64,000 nucleotides of DNA from JL08 sp039969355 (GTDB taxonomy: Bacteria; Pseudomonadota; Alphaproteobacteria; Rhodobacterales; Rhodobacteraceae), in the NCBI GenBank assembly GCA_039969355.1, contig JBDVOA010000013.1:1-64000 (forward strand), read 5' to 3'. The notes below the pieces were generated by a model that saw nothing but the letters and a program-made list of their open reading frames with translations, ran no database searches and had not been told where the DNA came from. The first letter of the stretch is position 1. Each line of letters starts with the position of its first letter. Shown here piece by piece: positions 8,943 through 17,219 of the stretch. Made by a program: the position numbers and the translations under genes.

Positions 8943-10730
8943 ATGACCGATCAGGACCATGTCGACCGCATCGATGCGCTGACCCGCAACGCCCGCAACA
9001 CGTGGTTTACTCTGCTCGCCGCGCTGGTCTTCGTCAGTGTGACCCTGATGGGGGTGCAGCACATCGACTTTTATGGCGTGGATCGCGCCACCAAATTGCC
9101 CCTTGTCGGCGTCGAAGTTCCAACGCGCTATTTCTTTGTCGCCGCCCCGATCCTGATTGCAGCAATCTATGGCTACTTCCATCTCTACCTGATCCGGCTG
9201 TGGGATGCGCTCAGCACTGCACCGCCGCGTGTTGAGGGCAAACGACTGGGCGACGCCATCGCCCCGTGGCTGATCACCGATGCTGCCCTGCACTTTCGCC
9301 GCAAGGCCCGACGGGACAATTGCACCACGCCCCGCACATTGGAGACCGGTGCAATGGTGCTGAATTTCCTTTTGACGTGGGGGTTCGGATTGGTGATCCT
9401 GTGGTTTCTTTGGACCATGTCATGGCCTGCCCGTACCTTCTGGATGACCTCAATTGCAGGCGTGTCTTTTGGCGTCTCCATAGTATCCGGAGCCTCAAGC
9501 CTTGCGATGATGGGACGCCGGATGCTCCGAGCCCCCACTAGCGTTGCTCCAAACCTTTGGGGCAGTTGGATACAAACCCTTGGGCTGGTAATTGGCATCT
9601 GCGCCATTCTTTACCTAAGCTATCAAAAAACCGCAGGGCCGGCAGACAAACTGGCACCGCTTTCAATGTCAAATGAAAATATTGTTCTTAAGCCTGCCGG
9701 TTGGCTTCCTTATGATATCGCCCGCGCCGATTTTCTGGCTGCTTTTTGGTGCAAACGAGAAGCTATCAAAGACTGCAAAGCGCTTGGCGATCATGAAGCG
9801 GAGTTTGAGTCCGAATGGCGTATCCGTCGTAACGCTGACCTTGCAGACATGCGTCGCCCGGATTGGGCAAAAAGTGGCAAGCCAAAGCCCGATTTTCGCG
9901 GCGCTGATCTTTCTTCTGCCTTCCTTTCTGGCGCAGACTTCCGCAGGGCCCAGATGATGGGGGGCAACCTCAGCGGAGCGCATCTGGAAGGGGCAGTTCT
10001 CAGCGGGGCGCAGATGCAGGCGGCAGATATCAGCGAGGCGCAGATGCTGGGGGTAGACCTCAGCGAGGCGCAGATGGAAAGGGCAGACCTCAGCGGGGCG
10101 CGGATGCGGGTGGCAGACCTCAGCTACGTGCAATTGCAAGAGGCGAACCTCCGCGAAGCAAAGCTTCAAGGAGCGGTCCTCAAATGGGCACAACTTCAAG
10201 GGGCCAACCTTGATATGGCGGAACTGCAAAGGGCTGATCTCAGCAATGCGCAAATGCAGGGTGCGAGCTTTTCCCTGACGCAGATGGAGGAGACAACACT
10301 CGCTGATGCACAACTGCAAAAGGCGGCGCTGCGTTATACACAAATGACTGGTACGTCGGACCATCTGTCGGTCTTCACAAATACAAACTTGAACGGGACA
10401 ATAAACAGGGGTGGTATGCTCAGATTCGTCGATCTCAGGCTTGCGGTTTTCGATAAGGACACTGATTTCCGAAACACTTTCCTGGACGGCACTGTTAAAA
10501 TGACAGAGTCCTTTCGCAATCAGATGGGCAGCCCATGTCAGTGGGTTGCCGTTGTACTGGACGAGGCGGAATTTTATGGGCGCTGGCGCGGTTGGAGCCA
10601 ATTGGGCGGATTGGAAGATGATTGGCAGACAATGTCTGTTCCCGATGCGTACAGAGAGATCGACCCCATTAATCCGCCACTCGGGTGTGCGTGGAAAACC
10701 GGCCCGATGTTGGCCGCAACGCCCGAGTGA
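8943..10730 (+). CDS. membrane-anchored pentapeptide repeat protein
   Basis: A 595-residue protein. The N-terminal half has about four to five hydrophobic segments (TWFTLLAALVFVSVTLMG, YFFVAAPILIAAIYGYFHLY, VLNFLLTWGFGLVILWFL, a weaker one near residue 175, and LGLVIGICAILYLSY). Residues about 315-470 are A(D/N)LxxA-type pentapeptides such as RADLSGARMRVADLS, which build a right-handed quadrilateral beta helix. The C-terminal part is not repetitive and has FYGRWRGWSQLGG. No membrane enzyme domain was recognised. Soluble pentapeptide proteins can mimic DNA, but a membrane-anchored one is more likely a scaffold or signalling protein. It is divergent from tgt. The ATG at 8943 is preferred to an upstream in-frame start. 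Confidence 0.8.
   Translation: MTDQDHVDRIDALTRNARNTWFTLLAALVFVSVTLMGVQHIDFYGVDRATKLPLVGVEVPTRYFFVAAPILIAAIYGYFHLYLIRLWDALSTAPPRVEGKRLGDAIAPWLITDAALHFRRKARRDNCTTPRTLETGAMVLNFLLTWGFGLVILWFLWTMSWPARTFWMTSIAGVSFGVSIVSGASSLAMMGRRMLRAPTSVAPNLWGSWIQTLGLVIGICAILYLSYQKTAGPADKLAPLSMSNENIVLKPAGWLPYDIARADFLAAFWCKREAIKDCKALGDHEAEFESEWRIRRNADLADMRRPDWAKSGKPKPDFRGADLSSAFLSGADFRRAQMMGGNLSGAHLEGAVLSGAQMQAADISEAQMLGVDLSEAQMERADLSGARMRVADLSYVQLQEANLREAKLQGAVLKWAQLQGANLDMAELQRADLSNAQMQGASFSLTQMEETTLADAQLQKAALRYTQMTGTSDHLSVFTNTNLNGTINRGGMLRFVDLRLAVFDKDTDFRNTFLDGTVKMTESFRNQMGSPCQWVAVVLDEAEFYGRWRGWSQLGGLEDDWQTMSVPDAYREIDPINPPLGCAWKTGPMLAATPE
9960..10310 (+). repeat. in-gene 30-bp tandem repeats coding for pentapeptides
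   Basis: About a dozen 30-base units with the pattern CGCAGATG-n-GGGGCAGACCTCAGCG encode two pentapeptides each. Several neighbouring units differ at only a few bases (10019-10110 is the most regular), so copy number may change by slippage or recombination without breaking the frame. Confidence 0.75.
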
Positions 10731-10851
10731 TCACCATGCTACCCCGACTGCCTTTCTTTCGCCGCACCGCCGCGCTATGACGCGCGCGAAACCTTGATTT
10801 GGGCCGTTTCAGCGGCCACATCTGACACAACGCCGTCAAAGGAAAGACTTT

Positions 10852-11745
10852 ATGGACATTGAAACACTGCTGATCGAAGCCGCCCGGGGCAGCCTCGTCT
10901 ACGTTCTTCTGGCGATCCTGTTCATCGTCATCATCTACAAGGCAGTTCAGATAGTGCCGCAGTCGGAAAAACACGTGGTTGAACGCTTTGGCCGTCTGCA
11001 CTCGGTCCTCGGGCCGGGCATCAACCTGACCGTGCCATTCCTGGACAAGATTGCCCACAAGATCTCGATCCTTGAGCGGCAGCTGCCCACCGCCAGTCAG
11101 GATGCGATCACCAAGGATAACGTGCTGGTGCAGGTGGAAACATCGGTGTTTTATCGCATTACTGAACCTGAAAAAACAGTTTATCGCATCCGCGATGTGG
11201 ACGCTGCGATTGCCACGACGGTGGCAGGGATTGTGCGGGCCGAGATTGGCAAGATGGATCTGGACGAGGTGCAGTCCAACCGCAACCAGTTGATCAACAC
11301 GATCAAAGTGCTGGTCGAGGACGCGGTGGATGATTGGGGTATTCAGGTCACCCGCGCTGAAATCCTCGACGTGAACCTTGATCAGGCCACGCGCGACGCG
11401 ATGTTGCAGCAACTCAACGCCGAACGCGCCCGGCGCGCGCAGGTGACCGAGGCCGAAGGCAGCAAACGCTCGGTCGAACTGGCCGCTGATGCGGAGCTTT
11501 ATGCGTCTGAGCAAACCGCCAAGGCCCGCCGCATTCTTGCCGAGGCCGAAGCCTATGCCACCGAAGTTGTTGCCAAGGCCATCAATGAAAATGGTCTGGA
11601 AGCCGCGCAGTTTCAGATCGCTCTCAAACAGGTCGAAGCGCTGAATGCGCTGGGTGCGGGTGACGGCAAACAGACAATTGTGGTACCCGCACAGGCGCTT
11701 GAGGCGTTCGGTGATGCCTTCAAACTGCTTAAGGGACGCGGCTGA
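10852..11745 (+). CDS. SPFH/stomatin-like membrane protease-associated protein (paraslipin, QmcA-like)
   Basis: A 297-residue SPFH protein. It has one N-terminal membrane segment (LVYVLLAILFIVIIYKAVQIV), the SPFH core (SEKHVVERFGRLHSVLGPGI through GIQVTRAEILDVNLDQATRDAM), and an Ala/Glu-rich coiled coil near residues 185-250. Paraslipins oligomerise in membrane microdomains and are usually encoded with an NfeD partner, as here: the NfeD start overlaps this stop by one base (TGATG). It probably acts in membrane organisation or protein quality control. Confidence 0.9.
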   Translation: MDIETLLIEAARGSLVYVLLAILFIVIIYKAVQIVPQSEKHVVERFGRLHSVLGPGINLTVPFLDKIAHKISILERQLPTASQDAITKDNVLVQVETSVFYRITEPEKTVYRIRDVDAAIATTVAGIVRAEIGKMDLDEVQSNRNQLINTIKVLVEDAVDDWGIQVTRAEILDVNLDQATRDAMLQQLNAERARRAQVTEAEGSKRSVELAADAELYASEQTAKARRILAEAEAYATEVVAKAINENGLEAAQFQIALKQVEALNALGAGDGKQTIVVPAQALEAFGDAFKLLKGRG

Positions 11746-12029
11746 TGGACCTGACTACGTTATTTTCACTCTGGTGGGTCTGGCTGGCATTTGCGCTCGG
11801 CCTCGGCATTCTGGAAGTACTGGCCCCCGGGTTTATCTTCCTTGGATTCTGCCTTGCTGCCCTCGTGATGACAGTGCTGCATTTGCTGCTGGACATGGCA
11901 GTGTCGCTGCCCGCTAAATTTGCACTGTTTGCCGGTTTGTCACTGCTCGGCTGGTACGTCATGCGCCACTTTTTTAAATCGCCGGGCGGCTCGGTGAAAA
12001 CCTTTGAAAAAGACATCAACGACCGCTGA
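11745..12029 (+). CDS. NfeD-like membrane protein
   Basis: This 94-residue protein has two or three hydrophobic helices (LWWVWLAFALGLGILEVLAPG, FIFLGFCLAALVMTVLHLLL, KFALFAGLSLLGWYVM) and a very short tail. It is a truncated form of NfeD, which normally adds a C-terminal OB-fold. It overlaps the SPFH gene by one base, the standard STOPP/NfeD operon, so it should partner that protein in the membrane. The missing OB domain is seen in many alphaproteobacterial short forms and need not mean damage. Confidence 0.82.
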   Translation: MDLTTLFSLWWVWLAFALGLGILEVLAPGFIFLGFCLAALVMTVLHLLLDMAVSLPAKFALFAGLSLLGWYVMRHFFKSPGGSVKTFEKDINDR

Positions 12030-12059
12030 CGGCGAAGCGATAAAGACCGGCTTGAACCC

Positions 12060-12087
12060 AAAAAAGAAACCCCGGCGAGAACCGGGG
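12060..12087. terminator. bidirectional terminator between nfeD and fasciclin genes
   Basis: CCCCGG (12070-12075) and CCGGGG (12082-12087) form a GC stem. Reading minus, it is followed by TTTCTTTTTT, a strong terminator for the fasciclin gene. Reading plus, it is followed by CTTCCTTCATT, a weaker end for the SPFH/NfeD operon. Confidence 0.75.
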
Positions 12088-12112
12088 CTTCCTTCATTCT
12101 ATTCGACAGAGG

Positions 12113-12604
12113 TTACGGCAACAGCACTGTGTCAATGGCGTGGATTACGCCGTTTGATGCCTCAACATCCGCGATAATGACCTCTGAGTTGTTGATTTTC
12201 ACTCCATCCGTGCCATTCACGGCCAACTTGCCACCTTGTACAGTTGCCAATGATCCTTTTTGACCGGCCAACGCGCTGGCCGGATAGTTTCCAGCGACAA
12301 CGTGGTAGGTCAGGATTGAAACGAGCTTGTCCTTGTTCTCGGGCTTCAAAAGGCTTTCCACGGTGCCGGCTGGGAGGGCCGCAAATGCCTCATTCGTTGG
12401 CGCAAACACGGTGTATGGACCATCACCTTGCAAAGTCTCTACCAGCCCCGCCGCCGATACAGCGGCCACGAGTGTGGAGAAGTCGTCATTTGACGATGCG
12501 ACAGCGACAATATCCTTGTTGCCCATATTTGTCGTAGAGCACCCGGCGATAAGTGCCACCAGGGCGGTTGCTGCAACGGTTTTCAAAGCTGATCTGCGGT
12601 TCAT
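12113..12604 (-). CDS. fasciclin (FAS1) domain lipoprotein
   Basis: The 163-residue precursor has an Arg-rich start (MNRRSALK) and a lipobox LIAGC with Cys22, so it should be lipidated at the cell envelope. Residues about 35-163 are one FAS1 domain with both hallmark blocks: GPYTVFAPTNEAFAALP and GVIHAIDTVLLP at the very end, with the YH motif (LTYHVVAGNY) between. FAS1 proteins mediate adhesion or polymer contact. The N-terminus also resembles a twin-arginine pattern, but the lipobox argues for lipoprotein processing. It is a single gene with its own terminator. Confidence 0.88.
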   Translation of the reverse strand: MNRRSALKTVAATALVALIAGCSTTNMGNKDIVAVASSNDDFSTLVAAVSAAGLVETLQGDGPYTVFAPTNEAFAALPAGTVESLLKPENKDKLVSILTYHVVAGNYPASALAGQKGSLATVQGGKLAVNGTDGVKINNSEVIIADVEASNGVIHAIDTVLLP

Positions 12605-12782
12605 TGGTCTTTCCCTCGTTTTGCTAAAGTCTCCAAACTACGCATCGGCGCATTATCCGGATCATTTTAAGTTTCCATTGCCGGGAATTATCGCCCGGTG
12701 CGCCTAATCGAGGTATTTCTTGCAAATTTTCATTTCACGATTTCCTATTTGGTTAATCGTTTAGCTTGTTGGTGGAGGGCGC

Positions 12783-13595
12783 ATGTCAGACCCATACTCA
12801 AATCTAGGTTCCAAAGAAGAAGAGTTGCAGGCCCGTATCGCTGACGCCATGGAAGCAAGATGTCTGGAGCCTGCGCAAATCGCCATCCGGAACGCGTATT
12901 TGGGCGATTTGAAATTGCCCCATTCCGCTTTTGCTGTTGAATTCGGGTCAGGGACAGGGCACGTGACCCGCGATCTGATGACAATATGTGGCGCGTCGCG
13001 GGCCCTTGGGATCGAACCGTCACCTGTCATGGTCGCCCGGGCGCAAGAGCGTTTTGCTGGTGAATCCGGGCTCAGCTTTGAAATTGGTGATGCCAAACAG
13101 ACGGGTCTTACCGATGGGTCCACGGACCTCGTCCTGATGCACACACTGCTGTGTCATGTGCCGGACCCGGTATATGCTTTGCGCGAAGCCTTTCGCATCC
13201 TGAAACCCGGCGGCATTCTTGCGGTCTGCGACGGGGACTATGATACCGCAACCGCCCAGATCGCCGACTTCGATCCGCTGGATCAGATCGTCCGGTTCAT
13301 GATCAATCAAAACGTGACAAACCTTTGGATCATGCGTCAGATCACCGCCATGCTGTCGGACTGTGGTTTTGAACTGGGGTCTCGGCGCGGGCATGGTTAT
13401 GTTGCCGAAAGTGATGCTACTTATTTCATGACTGTTATCGATCGGGGTGCGGACAGGATGGTGGAAACCGGCCTCCTTTTTCGGGATACCGCCGAGGCGC
13501 TGAAGGCGGAGGCCAAAAGCCGTCTTGCCGCCGATAAGTTCTTTGGTTTCATGTCCTACGTCAGTCAGATCGCAATCAAACCGGCTGCACGCTAA
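12783..13595 (+). CDS. class I SAM-dependent methyltransferase
   Basis: The 270-residue cytoplasmic protein has the Rossmann methyltransferase motifs: motif I VEFGSGTGHVTRDL near residue 55, an acidic end of strand 2 (ALGIEPSP), motif II around STDLVLMHTLLCHVPDP, and post-motif LKPGGILAVCDGDYD. This is the UbiE/ArsM-like Methyltransf_11 type acting on small molecules. The substrate is unknown because neighbours give no pathway context. A good GGTGGAGG site precedes the ATG. A perfect palindrome GCTCGCGCGAGC lies five bases past the stop. Confidence 0.82.
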   Translation: MSDPYSNLGSKEEELQARIADAMEARCLEPAQIAIRNAYLGDLKLPHSAFAVEFGSGTGHVTRDLMTICGASRALGIEPSPVMVARAQERFAGESGLSFEIGDAKQTGLTDGSTDLVLMHTLLCHVPDPVYALREAFRILKPGGILAVCDGDYDTATAQIADFDPLDQIVRFMINQNVTNLWIMRQITAMLSDCGFELGSRRGHGYVAESDATYFMTVIDRGADRMVETGLLFRDTAEALKAEAKSRLAADKFFGFMSYVSQIAIKPAAR

Positions 13596-13639
13596 GATCG
13601 CTCGCGCGAGCCCACAAGGAGGTTTATGGACTTATTGAT

Positions 13640-13912
13640 TTGGTCGTCGGCCATCTTTCGTTTGCAAAATTGAAGTCGGAAAAGTTAACGTGGACGGCAC
13701 TGTTCATTGGCGGTTTTATTATTGAAATGTCATTGAGAAAAACTCTTCTTAACGGCAGGCTACCAAAATTGGTATTTTCAGTCCCTGTCGTCGTTGTTGC
13801 AGCGAAAAGCGAAGAATTCCATAATGCCGTAGGACTACAGATCTCGGTAGCGATTCTGCTGTTCATAGTTTTTTGGCCAAGCTGTTTTTGCTTAATCGAA
13901 AGGCGTAAATAG
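13640..13912 (+). CDS. small hypothetical membrane protein (uncertain)
   Basis: A possible 90-residue product with two hydrophobic stretches (TWTALFIGGFIIEMSL and LQISVAILLFIVFWPSCFCL). The only in-frame start is TTG at 13640. A strong AAGGAGG at 13616-13622 points instead at ATG 13626, which opens a 15-codon frame ending at TGA. So either the small frame is a leader, or a frameshift separates the ATG from the rest. No family was recognised. Confidence 0.25.
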   Translation: MVVGHLSFAKLKSEKLTWTALFIGGFIIEMSLRKTLLNGRLPKLVFSVPVVVVAAKSEEFHNAVGLQISVAILLFIVFWPSCFCLIERRK

Positions 13913-14362
13913 TTGAAACCATGCACAATGATTTGCATGGCGACTAACTATAATGGATGATGTCGCCGATAAATTGTCATTGCCGGGCGACTTTTTGTGA
14001 GTCCTTTACATCTTTGTAAATATTGCGGCTTTCGTCTTTGCCATGAGAAAAGATGGGTTCCGAAACAGTTATATGGATTGGCTTACTTTGAAAGATCCGT
14101 TCGGTATACGATTTTTGGCTTCCAATAAACTCTTTGCTTGGTTCAGCTTAGCATACGTCGTAGGTGGCTTAAGAGCTATCCTGTTGCTGTCAAGATTAAG
14201 GCGATCATATGCACAAAATGCAAGAAATGTGTAAGGTCAGGGTTCATTCTACCACCTCGGGAGCAGAGTCTTCGAACCGGATCGCGAACACCCTAGCTGC
14301 CGAGACGGGGATCATCTGAAGCCCCCAAATGTCGACACTCTGAAAGGGCTTCGCCTCGCGTC
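13913..14362. other. AT-rich stretch with no clear gene
   Basis: This 450-base stretch is visibly richer in A and T than its surroundings. The best frame on the plus strand, 14043-14234 (63 codons, MRKDGFRNSYMDWLTLKDPF), has a hydrophobic middle and no recognisable family or convincing ribosome binding site. It may be a remnant or a chance reading frame. Codon use is unlike the neighbours, which suggests acquired or decaying DNA. Confidence 0.4.
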
Positions 14363-14911
14363 ATGTCAAAGATAATTCTCTTTAACAAACCCTTTGGCGT
14401 TTTGTCGCAATTTACCGACAAGGGGACGGCGGGCCACCCTCGCCCGACATTGTCCGCCTACATCGATGCACCGGGGTTCTACGCTGCAGGTCGGCTCGAC
14501 AAGGATAGCGAAGGCCTGATGGTTCTTACAAACGACGGAACATTTCAGGCGCAGATTTCCGACCCGAAATTCAAGCGCCACAAGACCTATCATGTTCAGG
14601 TTGAAGGGGAACCGAGCAATACAGCCGTAAATCTCTTGTGCAATGGGCTGACACTCAAGGACGGGCCCACCAAACCAGCGGATGCCAAGATCATTCCCGA
14701 GCCCTCCTATCTCTGGCCCCGCACGCCACCCGTCAGGTTCCGCAAATCCGTGCCGGACACCTGGATGGCGATCACTCTGACAGAGGGGCGCAATCGACAG
14801 GTACGCCGCATGACGGCCGCGGTAGGTCACCCTACCCTGCGTCTGATCCGTTACAGCATTGGAGAATGGTCGCTTGGGGGGTTACGCTCAGGGGAGTGGC
14901 GCTGGGGTTAA
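14363..14911 (+). CDS. rluE: ribosomal large subunit pseudouridine synthase, RluE-like
   Basis: The 182-residue enzyme lacks an S4 domain and starts directly with the RsuA-family catalytic core. The catalytic Asp46 is in GRLDKDSEGL, and the C-terminal EGRNRQVRRMTAAVGHPTLR motif is present. Length and the opening IILFNKPFGVLSQF match RluE, which modifies 23S rRNA position U2457 (E. coli numbering). The stop overlaps that of the convergent MmcQ gene by four bases, inside a stem CTGGGG-TTAAAG-CCCCAG at 14902-14919 that may end both transcripts. Confidence 0.88.
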   Translation: MSKIILFNKPFGVLSQFTDKGTAGHPRPTLSAYIDAPGFYAAGRLDKDSEGLMVLTNDGTFQAQISDPKFKRHKTYHVQVEGEPSNTAVNLLCNGLTLKDGPTKPADAKIIPEPSYLWPRTPPVRFRKSVPDTWMAITLTEGRNRQVRRMTAAVGHPTLRLIRYSIGEWSLGGLRSGEWRWG

Positions 14912-15264
14912 AGCCCCAGTTCGGCTCGTTTGGCCCGGGTTAGCCCCGCGACAACCATCTCATAGGACGCCACGATATGTTCCTGCAGTTCCGCGTCATT
15001 CAAACCCGGATCGTCGAAAACTTGAAGCCAACTCATCCCGCGCGATGCGAGGTAGGGCGCAGGCCGGATGCCCGGCGCATCTTTTAGAACTTCAAAAGCT
15101 AGCTTTGTGACTTTGAACGTGACCGCATCGCGCCCGTCATTCCAGCCGCAGACGGCGAATACTTTGCCTCCAACTTTCCAAACATCCGAATTGCCCCATT
15201 GCACAACGTGTGTGGTTGCTGGCTGGGCTGCGCAAAAAGCGTTGATCTGGTCACGGGTCATCAT
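14908..15264 (-). CDS. MmcQ/YjbR family protein
   Basis: A 118-residue protein with the MmcQ/YjbR (CyaY-like) fold markers: HVVQWGNSDVWKVGGKVFAV near the start and YLASRGMSWLQVF in the middle. These small proteins are often annotated as DNA-binding, but the function is poorly defined. Two adjacent ATGs (15264 and 15261) follow a longer unlikely extension, and the first was chosen. It is convergent with the RluE-like gene. Confidence 0.8.
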   Translation of the reverse strand: MMTRDQINAFCAAQPATTHVVQWGNSDVWKVGGKVFAVCGWNDGRDAVTFKVTKLAFEVLKDAPGIRPAPYLASRGMSWLQVFDDPGLNDAELQEHIVASYEMVVAGLTRAKRAELGL

Positions 15265-15400
15265 GCCGCGATGATAACGAACCGTTTTGAATCTTGGAAC
15301 TCTCTTCAACCTCGCAAAAGGAATATTCAAGAGCGCACCACCTCTGGACGCACCGCCTCCCAATCCCTATATAATCAGTCAGGAAAAAGGTGAGGCCGAT

Positions 15401-15763
15401 ATGGATCAAGTCCCCCAACCGCTGGAAGGTGCGCCGCTGATTGCGCCCTCCTCGACCGAACACCCGCTTTATGATGCGGTGGTCGATGCATGCAGGAGCG
15501 TCTATGACCCTGAAATTCCGGTCAATATCTATGAGTTGGGATTGATCTATACTATTGATATCAACGATGCGAGTGAGGTGAATATCAAAATGTCCCTCAC
15601 CGCCCCCGGTTGCCCTGTTGCGGGCGAAATGCCTGGCTGGATCGCCGAAGCCATTGAACCCTTGCCTGGCGTGAAAACCGTCGACGTAGAGCTGGTCTGG
15701 GAACCGCCATGGGGCATGGACATGATGTCGGACGAAGCCCGCCTGGAATTGGGCTTTATGTAA
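15401..15763 (+). CDS. SUF Fe-S assembly factor, SufT/DUF59 (MIP18) family
   Basis: The 120-residue protein contains the DUF59 core DPEIPVNIYELGLIYTI and the invariant Cys in TAPGCPVAGEMP. It ends with VELVWEPPWGMDMMSDEAR, the standard MIP18-family tail. SufT-like proteins help mature Fe-S proteins. The ATG at 15401 follows AAGGTGAGG; an upstream TTG (15287) would add 38 residues without homology. A TATAAT hexamer lies at 15370-15375. It is followed by an A-type carrier, fitting a shared Fe-S role. Confidence 0.88.
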   Translation: MDQVPQPLEGAPLIAPSSTEHPLYDAVVDACRSVYDPEIPVNIYELGLIYTIDINDASEVNIKMSLTAPGCPVAGEMPGWIAEAIEPLPGVKTVDVELVWEPPWGMDMMSDEARLELGFM

Positions 15764-15991
15764 GTCTTGGCGGAGCGTCGTACTGCCCATTCCACTATAC
15801 CGCGACAAAGTCGTTACAAAACATGTCTAAAGTGGACCCACAACGGTCTCTGTCCCCTCAGTACGTTGTTAGCTTGGCAGTCCCTGCCTGCGCGGGGGCG
15901 GCTCTTTTGAGGTATCTCGCCGAATTGACGCCCGCACCCCTTGAGCCACAGACACCCGCACCTTAAGTTGGGCGCAAAGGAGAACATCTTC

Positions 15992-16342
15992 ATGTTCGCA
16001 ATCCCCGGCAAACAAGCCGTCACGATAACTCCCAGAGCCGCGGCACAGATCGCGAAACTGATGGAGAAAGAAGGTCATTCCGGCCTGCGCATCGGCGTCA
16101 AGAAAGGCGGTTGCGCGGGGATGGAGTATACCATGGAATATGCCACTGATATTGATCCGCATGACGAGGTCGTCGAAACAGAAGGCGCTCGCGTGATGAT
16201 TGCTCCCATGGCGCAGATGTTCCTGTTCGGGACCGAGATTGATTATGAGGTCAGCCTTTTGGAGGCCGGGTTCAAATTCAACAATCCCAATGTATCCGAG
16301 GCTTGCGGATGCGGTGAATCCATAAAATTCAACGAGATGTAG
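15992..16342 (+). CDS. A-type Fe-S carrier (HesB/IscA/SufA family)
   Basis: A 116-residue scaffold or carrier with the three conserved cysteines: Cys41 in KKGGCAGMEY, and Cys105 and Cys107 in EACGCGES near the C-terminus. It delivers Fe-S clusters to apoproteins in the cytoplasm. The start ATG 15992 has AAAGGAG nine bases upstream. It lies 228 bases after the DUF59 gene, as in many Rhodobacteraceae where these two end the suf locus. The main suf genes are not in this window. Confidence 0.92.
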   Translation: MFAIPGKQAVTITPRAAAQIAKLMEKEGHSGLRIGVKKGGCAGMEYTMEYATDIDPHDEVVETEGARVMIAPMAQMFLFGTEIDYEVSLLEAGFKFNNPNVSEACGCGESIKFNEM

Positions 16343-16405
16343 ACGGATTGTAGCGCGCGCATCAGGCTGCTAGGAACACCTATAGATCAGCAGCGGGGAC
16401 AGAAC

Positions 16406-17161
16406 ATGCGACGTAAAATGGCAGCCGGAAATTGGAAAATGAATGGCCTCCGCGCTCAGTTGGGCGAACTGGATGATCTTGGCTCTGCCCACCCCAATGC
16501 TTCCTGCGACATTGTGATCTGCCCTCCTGCAACACTTGTTGCCCCTGCCGTTGCGCGCACCAAAGACAGCACAGTCTCCATCGGGGGACAGGATTGTCAC
16601 ACGCAGGTTAAGGGTGCCCACACTGGCGATGTTTCTGCGCCGATGCTGGCAGATGCCGGGGTCACTTACATCATTACTGGCCATTCCGAACGACGGCAGG
16701 ATCATCATGAAACAGATGATGACGTCAGCGCGAAAACTCAAGCTGTCTGGGCCGCCGGTCTGACTTCGATCCTTTGCATCGGAGAAAGCAAAGCACAGCG
16801 TGAGGCCGATGAAACGCTGGATGTTATTGCCAGGCAACTCGCCGCTTCCGTGCCACAGGACGCCAGTGCAGATAACCTGGTGATTGCCTATGAACCTATT
16901 TGGGCCATCGGAACCGGGCTCGTGCCGACGCCCGAACAAATTGACGAAGTTCACAAGTTCATGCGCGCCACTTTGCAAGACCGGTTTGGCGACCAGATCG
17001 GCAATGGCATCCGTCTGCTTTACGGCGGTTCGGTCAATGCTGGCAACGCTTCTACGATCTTCACAATAGCAGATGTCGACGGCGCATTGGTTGGCGGAGC
17101 AAGCCTGAAATCCAGCGATTTCTCGCAGATCATATCTGCGCTTGAACACTCAAACGCCTGA
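16406..17161 (+). CDS. tpiA: triosephosphate isomerase
   Basis: A 251-residue TIM barrel interconverting dihydroxyacetone phosphate and glyceraldehyde 3-phosphate. Catalytic residues are all present: Asn9 and Lys11 in AAGNWKMNG, His93 in TGHSERR, Glu163 in YEPIWAIGTG, with loop 6 GTGLVPT and the phosphate-binding YGGSVNAGNA. Its product route links to GlpD in the glycerol operon 40 kb away, but it is a separate unit here. The gene is convergent with dctM, with a short GC hairpin between. Confidence 0.97.
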   Translation: MRRKMAAGNWKMNGLRAQLGELDDLGSAHPNASCDIVICPPATLVAPAVARTKDSTVSIGGQDCHTQVKGAHTGDVSAPMLADAGVTYIITGHSERRQDHHETDDDVSAKTQAVWAAGLTSILCIGESKAQREADETLDVIARQLAASVPQDASADNLVIAYEPIWAIGTGLVPTPEQIDEVHKFMRATLQDRFGDQIGNGIRLLYGGSVNAGNASTIFTIADVDGALVGGASLKSSDFSQIISALEHSNA

Positions 17162-17205
17162 CCCAACCAGACGGCGCCACCTCGCCGACTGTAATAAACT
17201 AGAAT

Positions 17206-17219
17206 GCGCGATAGCGCGC
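17206..17219. terminator. weak hairpin between tpiA and dctM
   Basis: GCGCG-ATAG-CGCGC forms a five-pair stem in the 57-base gap between the convergent stop codons, followed on the plus strand by TATTTAATTAT. It may end tpiA transcription. The stem is short. Confidence 0.4.

Noticed and set aside
7719..9293. Tgt with a 149-residue N-terminal extension
   Set aside because: The extension is antisense to the divergent pentapeptide gene and has no homology. ATG 8846 gives the standard 375-residue enzyme.
9669..10601. Open frame on the minus strand inside the pentapeptide gene with Cys/His/Leu repeats
   Set aside because: It is the antisense of the 30-bp repeats. The plus strand gives the recognised pentapeptide pattern.
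14215..14300. tRNA-like string with TTCGAACC near 14270
   Set aside because: No acceptor, D or anticodon stems could be built around it.
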